This document shows, one piece after another, positions 35,863 to 44,627 of a DNA stretch of 64,000 nt (position 1 is its first letter; each line of letters starts with the position of its first letter). Under the pieces are notes generated by a model. That model saw only the letters and a list, made by a program, of their open reading frames with translations, was not told where the DNA came from and did not search any database. The stretch lies in the NCBI RefSeq assembly GCF_019049255.1, contig NZ_JAGMUJ010000004.1, positions 19,239-83,238 on the forward strand, given 5' to 3'. Position numbers and translations under genes: made by a program. The stretch is from Streptomyces sp. AC558_RSS880. Lineage in GTDB: Bacteria; Actinomycetota; Actinomycetes; Streptomycetales; Streptomycetaceae.

Positions 35863-36543
35863 TCATCGTGACGAGCGGCGGGCCAGGGCCCGGGACAGGG
35901 CGGAGCGGACCTCCTCGGGCGGGGGAGCGCCCTCCGCCTCCGCTCCGGCGGTGAGCGCCTCCGCGACCGCGCGGAGCTTGGTGTTGGACAGCTGGGACGC
36001 CTCCCGCAGGATGTGCCAGGCCTCGTCCGAGGTGCAGCCGTACGTGGCCATCAGGATGCCGCGGGCCTGGTCGATCACCGGACGGGAGACGATCGCCCGG
36101 CGCAGCTGCTCGACCTCCTCCTCGAGCAGGTGCAGCCGCTCCTCCCGCTCCAGCGCCACCGCCGAGACGGTCGGCGACGGCGCGCCCTCCGGGGCCGGGG
36201 AGCGCAGCGGGTCCGTGGTGTCGAGGCCGGCGAGTTCCAGGATGCGGCGCGGCTGGTCGTTCCAGCGGGTGGCCGTGACCGGCACCGACCGCCGCCGGCC
36301 GTGGTCGCGCAGCACCTCCAGGAACTCCAGTCCCGCCGTGTCCATGAAGTGCACGCCGCTCATGTCCACGTCGACGCGGGCCGTGCCGGCGGGCAGCCGC
36401 GCCAGCTTCTCCGCCAGGATCCGGGCGCACCCGCGGACCAGTTCGCCGCGCGGGGTGAGCAGCACCCGGTCCGCGTCCGTGTGACCGCCTATGACCAAGG
36501 TGTCCGGCCTTCCGGGAAGAGGGAGGGATGCCATGGAGGTCAT
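35863..36543 (-). CDS. STAS-ANTAR regulator (anti-sigma antagonist fused to RNA-binding antiterminator domain)
   Basis: 226 aa. An N-terminal STAS-like domain (about 10-105) includes RVDVDMSGVHFMDTAGLEFLEVL. The position of the phosphorylated Ser in SpoIIAA-type proteins (DSSGL) is DTAGL here, so an Ala. After a linker, a coiled ALEREERLHLLEEEVEQLRRAI leads to an ANTAR domain (VIDQARGILMATYGCTSDEAWHILREASQLSNTKLRAVAEAL), which binds paired RNA hairpins to prevent termination. It is divergent from the STAS/MEDS-ATPase pair and probably in the same regulatory circuit. Start at 36543; a second ATG three codons later is possible. Confidence 0.85.
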   Translation of the reverse strand: MTSMASLPLPGRPDTLVIGGHTDADRVLLTPRGELVRGCARILAEKLARLPAGTARVDVDMSGVHFMDTAGLEFLEVLRDHGRRRSVPVTATRWNDQPRRILELAGLDTTDPLRSPAPEGAPSPTVSAVALEREERLHLLEEEVEQLRRAIVSRPVIDQARGILMATYGCTSDEAWHILREASQLSNTKLRAVAEALTAGAEAEGAPPPEEVRSALSRALARRSSR

Positions 36544-36739
36544 GTCACCGCCTTGTCGGTCCTCGTGGGGGGTCGGGGCGTTCGGGTGAGGTCCGGCCGG
36601 CACCGGGAGCGGTAGGCTGCGCACGGTCCCGGTTGCGCTGGGGGTGCGCCTGCCCACCCTGCGGCGTCCTACACACCGTGCCGGGGGAGTGGCGGGGAAC
36701 CGACGGGGTACCTGCAGGTCCGGGAGCGGGGGGAGACGG

Positions 36740-37096
36740 GTGTTGGGCGATCACCACCGGACGCCGTACGGGCCCGGGACTCCGGCGCCGTGCCTGACGG
36801 TGCGCCCACTGGAGGGCGGCCGCGGTGTCCGCGCGGCCGGGGAGATCGGCCTGGCCACGCATACGATCTGGGAGCGCGTGCTGGAGCAGGCGGTGCGCGA
36901 GGGTGAGGCCGTGTACTACCTGGAACTGTCCGAGGTGACGTTCGTCGACGTCGCGGGCGCCGGAGCGCTCGCGGCGGCGGCCGGGCGCCTCGGGGACGGC
37001 CGCCGGTTCGTGGTGCGCCGTCCGCCGCCCGCCCTGCGCCGGGTGCTGGAGATGTTCTGGCCCGGCCTGCCGACGATCGAGGTGTCGATGTCATGA
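36740..37096 (+). CDS. STAS-domain protein (anti-sigma factor antagonist-like)
   Basis: 118 aa from a GTG with GGGGGGAG upstream. The STAS fold is VYYLELSEVTFVDVAGAGALAAAAGRL. The usual phospho-Ser (DSSGLG) is replaced by DVAGAG, so regulation by RsbW/SpoIIAB-type phosphorylation looks impossible. The stop overlaps the start of the MEDS-ATPase gene by 4 bases (ATGA), so the two proteins are made together and probably bind each other. Confidence 0.82.
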   Translation: MLGDHHRTPYGPGTPAPCLTVRPLEGGRGVRAAGEIGLATHTIWERVLEQAVREGEAVYYLELSEVTFVDVAGAGALAAAAGRLGDGRRFVVRRPPPALRRVLEMFWPGLPTIEVSMS

Positions 37097-38046
37097 GCGC
37101 CGCGGCCGAACCCCTGGAAACCCCCGCCGGTCCCTTCGTCCACCCCGCCCTCTTCTACCGGGACGACCAGGAGTACCTGGAGGGCACCGTCCCCTTCGTG
37201 CGCGAGGGACTCGCGGCGGGCGAGCCCGTGGCGGTCGCCGTGCCCGGCGACCGGCTGCGGATGATCCGGGACGCGCTCGGCGAGGACGCGGACACCGTCC
37301 GCCTCCTCGACATGCGCGAGGCCGGACGCAACCCCGGCCGGATCATCCCCGGCGTGCTGCGCGCCTTCGCCGACACCCACCCGGCCGGGCAGCGGGTGCG
37401 GATCATCGGCGAGCCCGTCTGGGCCGGCCGCTCCGCGGCCGAGTACCCCGCCTGCGTCCAGCACGAGGCACTGATCAACGCCGCCTTCCAGGGCCGCACG
37501 GTGACGATCCTGTGCCCCTACGACGCCGTGCGCCTGCCCGCGCACGTCCTCGCCGACGCCCACGCCACCCACCCCACCGTCATCCCCGCCGGGTCCCGCC
37601 CGGCGCGGGACAGCGAGGCGTACGCCCCCGACGCGGTCGTCGCCCGCTACAACGAGCCGCTGCCGCTCGTGACGGACGCGATGACCTTCCCGTTCGTCGC
37701 CGAGTCGCTGACCCCGGCCCGGCACGCCGCCTCCGAGGAGGGACGGCGGCTCGGCCTCACCGGCGTCACCCTGGGGGACCTGGCCCTCGCCACGGCCGAG
37801 CTGACCACGAACAGCGTGGTCCACGGCGGCGGTTCGGGGGTGCTGCGGATCTGGGCCGAGGACGGCCACGTGCTGTGCGAGGTGCGCGACCGGGGCCGGA
37901 TGACCGACCCCCTCGCGGGGCGCCGCCCCGCCTCGCGCGACCAGCGCGGCGGGCGCGGCCTGCTGATGGTCCATCTGATCGCCGACCTGGTGCGCGTGCA
38001 CACCGGGGACGAGGGCACGACGATCAGGTGCTGGTTCCCCCGCTGA
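37093..38046 (+). CDS. MEDS domain fused to RsbW-like HATPase
   Basis: 317 aa. N-terminal MEDS (DcmR-type sensory) domain, about 15-175: HPALFYRDDQEYLEGTVPFV, PGRIIPGVLRAFADTHPAG. C-terminal GHKL ATPase, about 195-317: N box LATAELTTNSVVHG, G1 VRDRGRMTDP, G2 RGGRGLLMVHL. No histidine-kinase dimerisation helix is present, so it is an anti-sigma-type kinase rather than a two-component sensor. A sensory input controlling a partner switch with the coupled STAS protein is the likely role; the sigma target is not encoded here. Confidence 0.85.
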   Translation: MSAAAEPLETPAGPFVHPALFYRDDQEYLEGTVPFVREGLAAGEPVAVAVPGDRLRMIRDALGEDADTVRLLDMREAGRNPGRIIPGVLRAFADTHPAGQRVRIIGEPVWAGRSAAEYPACVQHEALINAAFQGRTVTILCPYDAVRLPAHVLADAHATHPTVIPAGSRPARDSEAYAPDAVVARYNEPLPLVTDAMTFPFVAESLTPARHAASEEGRRLGLTGVTLGDLALATAELTTNSVVHGGGSGVLRIWAEDGHVLCEVRDRGRMTDPLAGRRPASRDQRGGRGLLMVHLIADLVRVHTGDEGTTIRCWFPR

Positions 38047-38137
38047 CGCCCGCCCGGCCGCCCGCGCCCGCGGGTGCCCGCCGGGGCGAGGGAGTACCGG
38101 TCCCCCGCTGACGCCCGCCCGCTGACGCCCGCCCGGT

Positions 38138-39175
38138 TCAGGCCCGCAGCGGGTCCAGCACGATCGGTGCGATCCTGCCCTCCAGCATCTCGCCCAGCCC
38201 CTGTACGGCGCAGAGCTCCGGCCGCTCGGCGATGTGCACCGGCATGCCCGTCGCCCGACGCAGCATCTGGTCCAGGCCCGGCAGCAGGGCGCTCCCGCCG
38301 ACCATCATGATCCCCCGGTCGACCAGGTCGGCGACCAGATCCGGCGGGCACTCCCGCAGCGTCCTGCCGATGCCGTCGAGGACGGCGGTGAGCGGCGTCT
38401 GGATGGCCTGCCGCACGGCGGCCGTGTCGACCCGCACACAACGGGCCAGACCGGTGGCCACGTCCCGTCCGTGGATCTCCGTCGACTCCGGGCCCTGCGA
38501 GGTGAGCCCGTTGTCGTGCAGGGCGAGCTGCAGGGGCCGTACGGACTGGCTCGGCAGCACCAGCTCGTGCTGGTAGCGCAGGAGCTGCACGATCGCGTTG
38601 TCCACGGCCTCCCCGCCGACGGGGACGCGTTCCGCCGCCACGATCGCCCCGAGGGAGAGCACGGCCACCTGCGTGGCCGCCGCACCGCACACCATGATCA
38701 TGGTGGCCTCGGGCTGCTCCACCGGCAGACCGCAGCCGACGGCGGCGGCGAGGAGCGTGTCGACCAGCTCCACCCGGCGGGCGCCGAGACCGACCAGGGT
38801 CTCGATCGCGGCGCGCTGGGCGAGCGGATCGGCGTCGTGCGGGACACAGGCGGCGGCCCGCAGCCGGGGCCTGCGGCGCAGGGTGCGGCGCATCTTGTCG
38901 CCGATCAACTGCCGCAGCATGCGCTGGGCCATCTCGATGTCGACGACCGTGCCGCCGGAGACGGGACGTACGACGCGGATGTAGTCCGGCGTACGGCCCG
39001 TCATCTTCTCCGCGAGCTCACCGACCGCCATCAGCGCTCCGGTGCGGGTGTTCACGGCGGCGGTGGACGGCTGGTCGATGACGAGTCCGGCGCCCTTGAC
39101 GTACACCCGGGTGCGGGCCGCCCCCAGGTCGACGGCGAAGTGGCAGCGGCGCAGCTGCTCCAGACTGGCGGTCAC
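38138..39175 (-). CDS. mbl: MreB-like actin homologue Mbl
   Basis: 345 aa. Phosphate 1 motif HFAVDLGAARTRVYVKGAG, connect and phosphate 2 region TMIMVCGAAATQVAVLSLG, adenosine motif GIMMVGGSALLPGLDQML. It keeps the MreB fold, but DLGAART and MVCGAAATQ differ from the canonical DLGTANT and DIGGGTT, as in the divergent Streptomyces Mbl, which takes part in spore-wall integrity. It is a single gene, away from the mre cluster. Gene order near the malonate locus agrees with my memory of Streptomyces genomes. Confidence 0.85.
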   Translation of the reverse strand: MTASLEQLRRCHFAVDLGAARTRVYVKGAGLVIDQPSTAAVNTRTGALMAVGELAEKMTGRTPDYIRVVRPVSGGTVVDIEMAQRMLRQLIGDKMRRTLRRRPRLRAAACVPHDADPLAQRAAIETLVGLGARRVELVDTLLAAAVGCGLPVEQPEATMIMVCGAAATQVAVLSLGAIVAAERVPVGGEAVDNAIVQLLRYQHELVLPSQSVRPLQLALHDNGLTSQGPESTEIHGRDVATGLARCVRVDTAAVRQAIQTPLTAVLDGIGRTLRECPPDLVADLVDRGIMMVGGSALLPGLDQMLRRATGMPVHIAERPELCAVQGLGEMLEGRIAPIVLDPLRA

Positions 39176-39301
39176 GGCGGTTCCTCCCGAGTGCGCGCCC
39201 AGTGGCCCGCCGGGCGGCGGACCTCTCAGGCATCGTGCGCGGCAGGCGGGGGCGGGCGCCTTTCCTGGGGGGCCGGGTGGGGGGCCGCCGAACGGGGTCC
39301 C

Positions 39302-40654
39302 TCAGGCGCGGGGGGTGCGGTCCGCCGGTCCCACGACCCCCCGGACCACTCCCAGCTCCACCAGGTCCTGCGGGCGGACACGGAGCCGGTCCGCCGTTTC
39401 CTCCACCTCCTCCGGGGGCCGTTTGAGGATGGCCGCCGCGAGTTCCGGGGCGATCACCGAGAAGTAGCTGTCGGGGGTGGCCCAGGTGTTGCCGGGGGCC
39501 GCGAGCGCCAGCGCGCCGCCGGAGCCGCCCTCGCCGACGACCAGCGTGGTGACCGGCGTACGGGCGGCGGCCACGGCGCCGAACAGGTCGGCGATGGCGG
39601 CCCCCGCGCCCTGCCGCTCCGCCTCCGCGTCGTTCGCCGCGCCCGGCGTGTCCACCAGCGTCAGCACCGGGATGCCGAGCCGGTCCGCGAGCCGGACCAG
39701 CCGGGCGGCGGTGCGGTACCCGGCGGGACGGGTGGCGGCCCCGGTCTGCGCCGCGTAGGCGACCGTACGGCCCTCCTGCTCACCGAAGCCGCACAGCATG
39801 CCGTCCGGGTCCGTGCCGCCGCAACGGTCGCCGCTGAGGGTGACGCGGGAAGTGAGGCAGGCGTCCAGGTACGCGGTGGCGCGCGGGCGTTCGGGTGAAC
39901 GGGCGCGGCGGACGGCGTCCCAGCCGGTGGCCGGGAGGTCCGTCGCGCCCAGCGGCAGCGGCGGCGGCACCGGTGCGGTGGAGGGACGGGTCAGCAGCCG
40001 CAGCCAGCGGCCCAGCGTCCCCCGCAGTTCCTCCGGCCGTACCAGCGCGTCCGCCGCCCCCGCCGCCACCTGCGCCTCGGCCGTGTACGCCGCCGGGTCC
40101 GCGTCCGCGGGCCGCACCCGTGAACCGGCGAAACCGACCTGCGCGCCGGGCAGGGCGAGGACGACGTCGGCGCCCGCGCCCAGGGTGGCCCACCCACCGC
40201 CGGTCGTCGGGTCCCGCACCACCGCGATCTGCGGCAGCCCGGCCTCCCGCGTGAGCGCCGACGCGCGGGCCACCCGCTGGAGCTGGGTGAGGGCGAGCAT
40301 GCCCTCCTGCATCCGGCTGCCCCCGGTGGCGACCAGCGGCACCACCGGCAGCCGGTGCGCGCGGGCGTGGTCGTACGCCGCCACCAGCCGGTCGCCGGTG
40401 CGCTCGCCGAGCGAGCCGCCGAGGAAGCCGAACTCGAACGCGACGACGACCGCCCGGGTGCCCTCGACGCTCGCGGTGCCGCAGACCACGGACTCCTGCT
40501 CGCCGGTGCGCTCGGCGGCACGGGCGCGGGCGGCACCGTAACCGGGCCAGCCGAGCGGGCCGTCCGGGGCCGATTCCCCCGCGGAATACGGAAGTTCGGT
40601 GAAGTCGTCCGCGACGAGGGCGACGGCCTCCCGGGCGGACAGCCGGTCAGCCAT
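39302..40654 (-). CDS. Acyl-CoA carboxylase carboxyltransferase (fused beta/alpha halves)
   Basis: 450 aa with two crotonase-type halves. The AccD-like N-half has VVVAFEFGFLGGSLGERTGDRLVAAYDHA and ATGGSRMQEGMLALTQL. The AccA-like C-half has LGIPVLTLVDTPGAANDAEAE and VVGEGGSGGALALAAPGNTW. No zinc ribbon is seen. The start overlaps the matB stop by 8 bp, so it is coupled to malonyl-CoA synthetase. No biotin carboxylase is adjacent. It may transfer carboxyl between malonyl-CoA or a related acyl-CoA and biotin carrier supplied elsewhere; this takes the place where matA (malonyl-CoA decarboxylase) sits in rhizobial mat operons. Confidence 0.85.
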   Translation of the reverse strand: MADRLSAREAVALVADDFTELPYSAGESAPDGPLGWPGYGAARARAAERTGEQESVVCGTASVEGTRAVVVAFEFGFLGGSLGERTGDRLVAAYDHARAHRLPVVPLVATGGSRMQEGMLALTQLQRVARASALTREAGLPQIAVVRDPTTGGGWATLGAGADVVLALPGAQVGFAGSRVRPADADPAAYTAEAQVAAGAADALVRPEELRGTLGRWLRLLTRPSTAPVPPPLPLGATDLPATGWDAVRRARSPERPRATAYLDACLTSRVTLSGDRCGGTDPDGMLCGFGEQEGRTVAYAAQTGAATRPAGYRTAARLVRLADRLGIPVLTLVDTPGAANDAEAERQGAGAAIADLFGAVAAARTPVTTLVVGEGGSGGALALAAPGNTWATPDSYFSVIAPELAAAILKRPPEEVEETADRLRVRPQDLVELGVVRGVVGPADRTPRA

Positions 40655-42101
40655 GCCGCAGCGCCCGCTTCATGATCTTCCCCATGTCGTTGCGCGGAAG
40701 GGAGTCGAGGTGGCGGACCACGCGCGGGCGCTTGTGCGGGGCGAGGCGCCCGGCGACATGACCGGCCAGCTCCTCCAGACCGGGCGGGGACTGAGGATCG
40801 GCCGGCACCACCCACGCCACGATCCGCTCGCCCAGATCGGCGTCCGGCTCCCCGGTGACCGCGGCCTCCCGCACCCCCGGGTGCTCCAGCAGGGCGTTCT
40901 CGATCTCACCCGCGCCGATCTTGTAACCGCCGCTCTTGATCAGGTCGGTGGCCTTGCGGCCGACGATGCGGACATAACCGTCGGGGTCGCGCACCGCCAT
41001 GTCCCCGGTGCGGAACCAACCGTCGGCGGTGAACGCGGCGGCCGTCGCGTCCGGCCGGTTCAGGTACTCCGTGAACAGGTTCGGCCCGCGCACCTGGATC
41101 TCGCCGACCGTCTCCCCGTCGTACGACGCGATCGGCGACCCGTCCTCCTCCACCAGCCGCAGCTCCACCCCCGGCAGCGGTACGCCCACCGTGCCGGGGC
41201 GGGCCTCGCCGTCCGCGCGGACGCTGGTGTTCATCAGCGTCTCCGTCATGCCGTACCGCTCGATGACCCGGCGTCCGGTCGCCGCCGTGATCCGCTCGTG
41301 GTCGTGCACGGGCAGCGCGGCGGAGCCCGACACCAGCAGCCGCGCCCCGGCCAGCGCCTTGGCCAACTCCGGCCCGTCGGGCAGCGCCTCCGCGAGGCGG
41401 TGGTACATCGTCGGCACGCCGAACAGCATGGTCGCGCCGTCGTTCAGTTCGCGCGTCACGCCCTCGCCGGTGAACCTGCCCAGGTGGCGCACGGAGCCGC
41501 CGCGGCGCAGCGGGCCGAGGATGCCGAGGACGAGGCCGTGCACGTGGAACAGCGGCAGCCCGTGCACCAGCACGTCCTCGCCGGTCCACCGCCAGGCGTC
41601 GGCGAGGGCGTCCAGGGTGGCGGCGATCGCGCGGCGCGGGACGACGGCGCCCTTGGGCGGGCCGGTGGTGCCGGAGGTGTAGACGATCAGCGCGGGGTCC
41701 TCCGCGTTCCGGGCACGGTCGTCGGGGAGGGCGCCCGGGGCCCTCAGGGACGGGTCGACGTCGAGCCGGGGCAGGCCGTCCAGGGGGGCGGGGAGGTCCT
41801 CGCCGGGCGCGGTGAGCACCAGGTCCGGGGCGCTGTCGGTCAGGATGTGGCCGAGTTCCTTCCCTCCCGACTTCGGGTTGAGCGGCACCACGGTCACCCC
41901 GGCGAGCAGTGCCGCGGTGACCGAGACCGCGGTCTCCAGCGCCGGTGTGGCCCATACGGCGACCCGGCGCGCCTCCGTCAGGCCCCCGGCCACCGCCCCG
42001 GCCGCCGCGGCGAGTTCCCCGTACGTCAGTGAGCGCTCGCCGAAGCGCAGGGCGGGCCGGTCGGCCGGGCCGTCGGTCAGGGCCGGGAAGAGAGAGGACA
42101 C
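40647..42101 (-). CDS. matB: Malonyl-CoA synthetase
   Basis: A 484-aa adenylate-forming ligase. P-loop motif YTSGTTGPPKGAV, A5 RYGMTETLMN, A8 hinge GWFRTGDMAVRDPDGYVRIVGR, catalytic Lys in PRNDMGKIMKR. The short length and the LFHVHGLVLG/PTMYHRLAEALP segments match Streptomyces MatB, which converts malonate (and methylmalonate) plus CoA and ATP to the CoA thioester, a polyketide extender precursor. MatC and a GntR regulator lie upstream, completing a mat-type locus. Confidence 0.93.
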   Translation of the reverse strand: MSSLFPALTDGPADRPALRFGERSLTYGELAAAAGAVAGGLTEARRVAVWATPALETAVSVTAALLAGVTVVPLNPKSGGKELGHILTDSAPDLVLTAPGEDLPAPLDGLPRLDVDPSLRAPGALPDDRARNAEDPALIVYTSGTTGPPKGAVVPRRAIAATLDALADAWRWTGEDVLVHGLPLFHVHGLVLGILGPLRRGGSVRHLGRFTGEGVTRELNDGATMLFGVPTMYHRLAEALPDGPELAKALAGARLLVSGSAALPVHDHERITAATGRRVIERYGMTETLMNTSVRADGEARPGTVGVPLPGVELRLVEEDGSPIASYDGETVGEIQVRGPNLFTEYLNRPDATAAAFTADGWFRTGDMAVRDPDGYVRIVGRKATDLIKSGGYKIGAGEIENALLEHPGVREAAVTGEPDADLGERIVAWVVPADPQSPPGLEELAGHVAGRLAPHKRPRVVRHLDSLPRNDMGKIMKRALRHG

Positions 42102-42176
42102 GCGTCGTACTCCTTAACTAGCTGTCGTTGACCAGCTGTCGTCCGAAGGCTGCCAGGTCTTCGTGCCGACCGGGAC

Positions 42177-43541
42177 CTAACCCCACCCGGGCGCGACCAT
42201 CACCAGCCACACCACCGCGGGGACCGCCGCGACCACGATCCCGCCGTACGCCATCAGCTGCCGGAAGAAGCGCTCGCGGTCGACGTCCGGCGCGGCGGCC
42301 AGGACCAGCGCGCCGTTCGTGGAGAACGGGCTCACGTCCACGACCGTCGCGGACACCGCGAGCGCGGCCACCATGCCGACGGCCCCGATCTCGCCCTGGG
42401 CGAGGAACGGCACGGCCAGCGGGATCAGCGCGCCCATGATGCCGACGGAGGAGGCGAACGCCGACACGATCGCGCCGATGTAGCAGAGCAGCACCGCGGC
42501 GAGCAGCGGGACGCCGATGCCGCCGACGCCCTCACCGGCCCAGGTGATCGTGCCCATCTCGTCCAGCACCCCGACGTAGGTGAGCACACCGCAGATCAGC
42601 AGGACCGTGGGCCAGGCGATCTCGGAGACCGCCTTGCGGCTGTCGTCCGGCCAGGCGGTGCTCAGCACGACGGCGAGGGTGATCGCGGTGAGACCGGCGT
42701 CCAGGTCGAAGCCGAGGACGGCGACGACGAGGGCGACCAGGGAGACGAGGGTGGCGACGACGGGGGTGGTGAGCGGGCCGGCCGCGGGGGCGTCGGGGCG
42801 GGTGGCCGCGGCGGTGGGGGCGGGGGCGGTACGGGTGCCACCGCCGTTCCCCGTGCCCGCGGTACCGGAACCGCCGCCGCTGCCCGTGCCGCCCGTCTCC
42901 TTCGTCTCCGTCCCGGTGCCGGTCACGGCCCCCCGGCTCCACAGCTTCAGCCCGCCGCAGACGACGAACACCACCCCGGCGATGACGAGGTTCGCCAGCA
43001 GCGAGGCGAGGAACAGGGTGATCTCGCTGCCGGGGAGCTTCTCGCGCTCGACGATGCCGTTGACGATCGAGCCGTAGATGCTGATCGGGGAGAAGCCGCC
43101 GGCCTGCGCGCCGTGCACCACCATCGCGCCCATCAGCAGCGGGCTGATCCGGTACCGGGCGGCGAAGCTCAGCGCGATCGGCGCGACGATCGCCACCGCG
43201 GCCGGACTGACCGCGCCGATCGCGGTGAGCGCGCCGGTGAGGGCGAACATCACCCAGGGGATCAGCGCGACCCGCCCCCGCACCAGCCGGACGGCCGCGT
43301 GCACCAGCCAGTCGGTGGTGCCGTTGGCGCGGGCGATGGCGAACAGGTACGTGACGCCGACCAGGACGACGAACAGATCGCCGGGGAAACCGGCGAAGAC
43401 GCCGTCCGCGTCGAGGTCGGCGACGAGCGTGCCCACCCCGAAGGCGGCGGCGAAGGCCAGCGCGCCCATGTTGACGGAGCGGGTGGTGGCGATGACGAAC
43501 ACCACCGCCAGGACGAGGATCGAGACGAGTTCGGGGGACAT
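42177..43541 (-). CDS. matC: Malonate/dicarboxylate transporter MatC-like (SLC13/IT superfamily)
   Basis: 454 aa from an ATG at 43541 with GGGAG upstream. About twelve hydrophobic segments are visible. The N-terminal half (VNMGALAFAAAFGVGTLVADL, FPGDLFVVLVGVTYLFAIARANGTTDWLV) is the MatC N-domain signature. A cytoplasmic Gly/Thr/Ala-rich linker (about 245-285) splits two halves related by ISPLLMGAMVVHGAQAGGFSP and VVDVSPFSTNGALVLAAA. It is probably the malonate importer feeding MatB. It diverges from the GntR gene across a region of inverted repeats. Confidence 0.88.
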   Translation of the reverse strand: MSPELVSILVLAVVFVIATTRSVNMGALAFAAAFGVGTLVADLDADGVFAGFPGDLFVVLVGVTYLFAIARANGTTDWLVHAAVRLVRGRVALIPWVMFALTGALTAIGAVSPAAVAIVAPIALSFAARYRISPLLMGAMVVHGAQAGGFSPISIYGSIVNGIVEREKLPGSEITLFLASLLANLVIAGVVFVVCGGLKLWSRGAVTGTGTETKETGGTGSGGGSGTAGTGNGGGTRTAPAPTAAATRPDAPAAGPLTTPVVATLVSLVALVVAVLGFDLDAGLTAITLAVVLSTAWPDDSRKAVSEIAWPTVLLICGVLTYVGVLDEMGTITWAGEGVGGIGVPLLAAVLLCYIGAIVSAFASSVGIMGALIPLAVPFLAQGEIGAVGMVAALAVSATVVDVSPFSTNGALVLAAAPDVDRERFFRQLMAYGGIVVAAVPAVVWLVMVAPGWG

Positions 43542-43551
43542 GCGGGCTCCC

Positions 43552-43678
43552 GAGTGGCTGAGTGGCTGAACCACTTGCCCACTGGAGTGGTGTGGTCCGT
43601 TTGGCTGGACAGCGTGGGCCCCGGGGGAGGGGCCGTCAAGGGGTCGCGCAGGAATTGGCTCAGCCACTCGGCCACTGC
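43552..43678. promoter_or_regulatory. Repeated GAGTGGC/GCCACTC operators between matC and the GntR gene
   Basis: GAGTGGCTGAGTGGCTGA (43552-43569) recurs inverted at 43660-43678 with 16 of 17 matching bases in the core. Next to the first copy are CCACTTGCCCACTGGAGTGG elements, giving further AGTGG/CCACT inverted pairs. Such paired sites flanking a divergent promoter suit a FadR-subfamily GntR dimer acting on both genes. Confidence 0.6.
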
Positions 43679-43718
43679 GAGGGTCCCGGTGCTAACCTCG
43701 CGACGAGAGGGGGACTCC

Positions 43719-44426
43719 GTGACCGACGCCTTGCGCCCCATGACGAAACAGCGCCTGTACGAGCAGGTGCTGGAGCGGTTGCGCCAGTACGTCACCGAGG
43801 GCGGCCTGCGCGCCGGCGACCGCCTCCCGCCCGAACGGGACCTGGCCCAGCGGCTCGGCGTCAGCCGCGCCTCGGTGAAGCAGGCGATCGTGGTCCTGGA
43901 GGTCCAGGGCCTGGTGGAGGCCCGGCACGGCGGCGGCACCTATCTCGTACGGGACAGCCTCGACGTCGAGCCGGTCGACCGGATGGTGGAACGCCGCCGG
44001 CGCCTGCCCGACGTGCTGGAGGCCCGGGAGGCGCTGGAGACGAAGCTCGCCGAACTGGCCGCCGAGCGCCGCACGGACGACGACCTGGCCGCGATGCGGT
44101 CCGCGCTCGCGCACATGGCCGAGGAGATCGAGGCGGGCGGCGGCGGAGTGGAGGGCGACCGGCTGTTCCACGCGGCGGTGACGGCGGCCGCCCACAGCGG
44201 TCTGCTCGCGGAGTTCATGCGCTCCATCGCCGGGCAGATCGCCGAGAGCCGCACGGAGTCGTTGCGCCAGCCCGGCCGCCCCCACCGCTCCCTGGCCCAG
44301 CACCGGGCCATCCTCGACGCCATCGCCGAAGGCCGCCCCCGCCAGGCGGCCACCGCCATGCGCCGTCACGTCCGCACGGTCGCCAAGGTCCGCCTGCTGG
44401 ACTGGGATCCGGAGGAGGACCGCTGA
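43719..44426 (+). CDS. GntR/FadR-family regulator of the malonate locus
   Basis: 235 aa from a GTG preceded by GAGAGGGGGA. N-terminal winged helix: RLYEQVLERLRQYVTEGGLRAGDRLPPERDL, RLGVSRASVKQAIVVLEVQGLVEARHGGGTYL. The C-terminal FCD domain (EAREALETKLAELAAERRTDDDLAAM, FHAAVTAAAHSGLL, SLAQHRAILDAIAEGR) carries the Asp/His metal- and ligand-binding positions. It is likely a malonate- or malonyl-CoA-responsive repressor, equivalent to MatR. Confidence 0.88.
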   Translation: MTDALRPMTKQRLYEQVLERLRQYVTEGGLRAGDRLPPERDLAQRLGVSRASVKQAIVVLEVQGLVEARHGGGTYLVRDSLDVEPVDRMVERRRRLPDVLEAREALETKLAELAAERRTDDDLAAMRSALAHMAEEIEAGGGGVEGDRLFHAAVTAAAHSGLLAEFMRSIAGQIAESRTESLRQPGRPHRSLAQHRAILDAIAEGRPRQAATAMRRHVRTVAKVRLLDWDPEEDR

Positions 44427-44434
44427 CCGCCTCC

Positions 44435-44544
44435 TGGCCTCCTCCTGACCTCCTCCTGACCTCCTCCTGACCTCCTCCTGACCTCCTCCTGACCTCCTCC
44501 TGACCTCCTCCTGACCTCCTCCTGACCTCCTCCTGACCTCCTCC
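44435..44544. repeat. Ten-copy 11-bp minisatellite (TGACCTCCTCC)
   Basis: Nine exact copies run from 44446 to 44544, preceded by one variant (TGGCCTCCTCC at 44435). The array starts 8 bases after the GntR stop. The complementary strand reads GGAGGAGGTCA, a strong ribosome-site-like sequence once per helical turn. Confidence 0.95.
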
Positions 44545-44627
44545 TGGTCGGCGAACGGCCTGTCGCGGCCCCGGCGCGGTTGTTAGCCTGCTCGTCGATC
44601 AGCTGTTCGTACGAGGAGGGAACCGTC

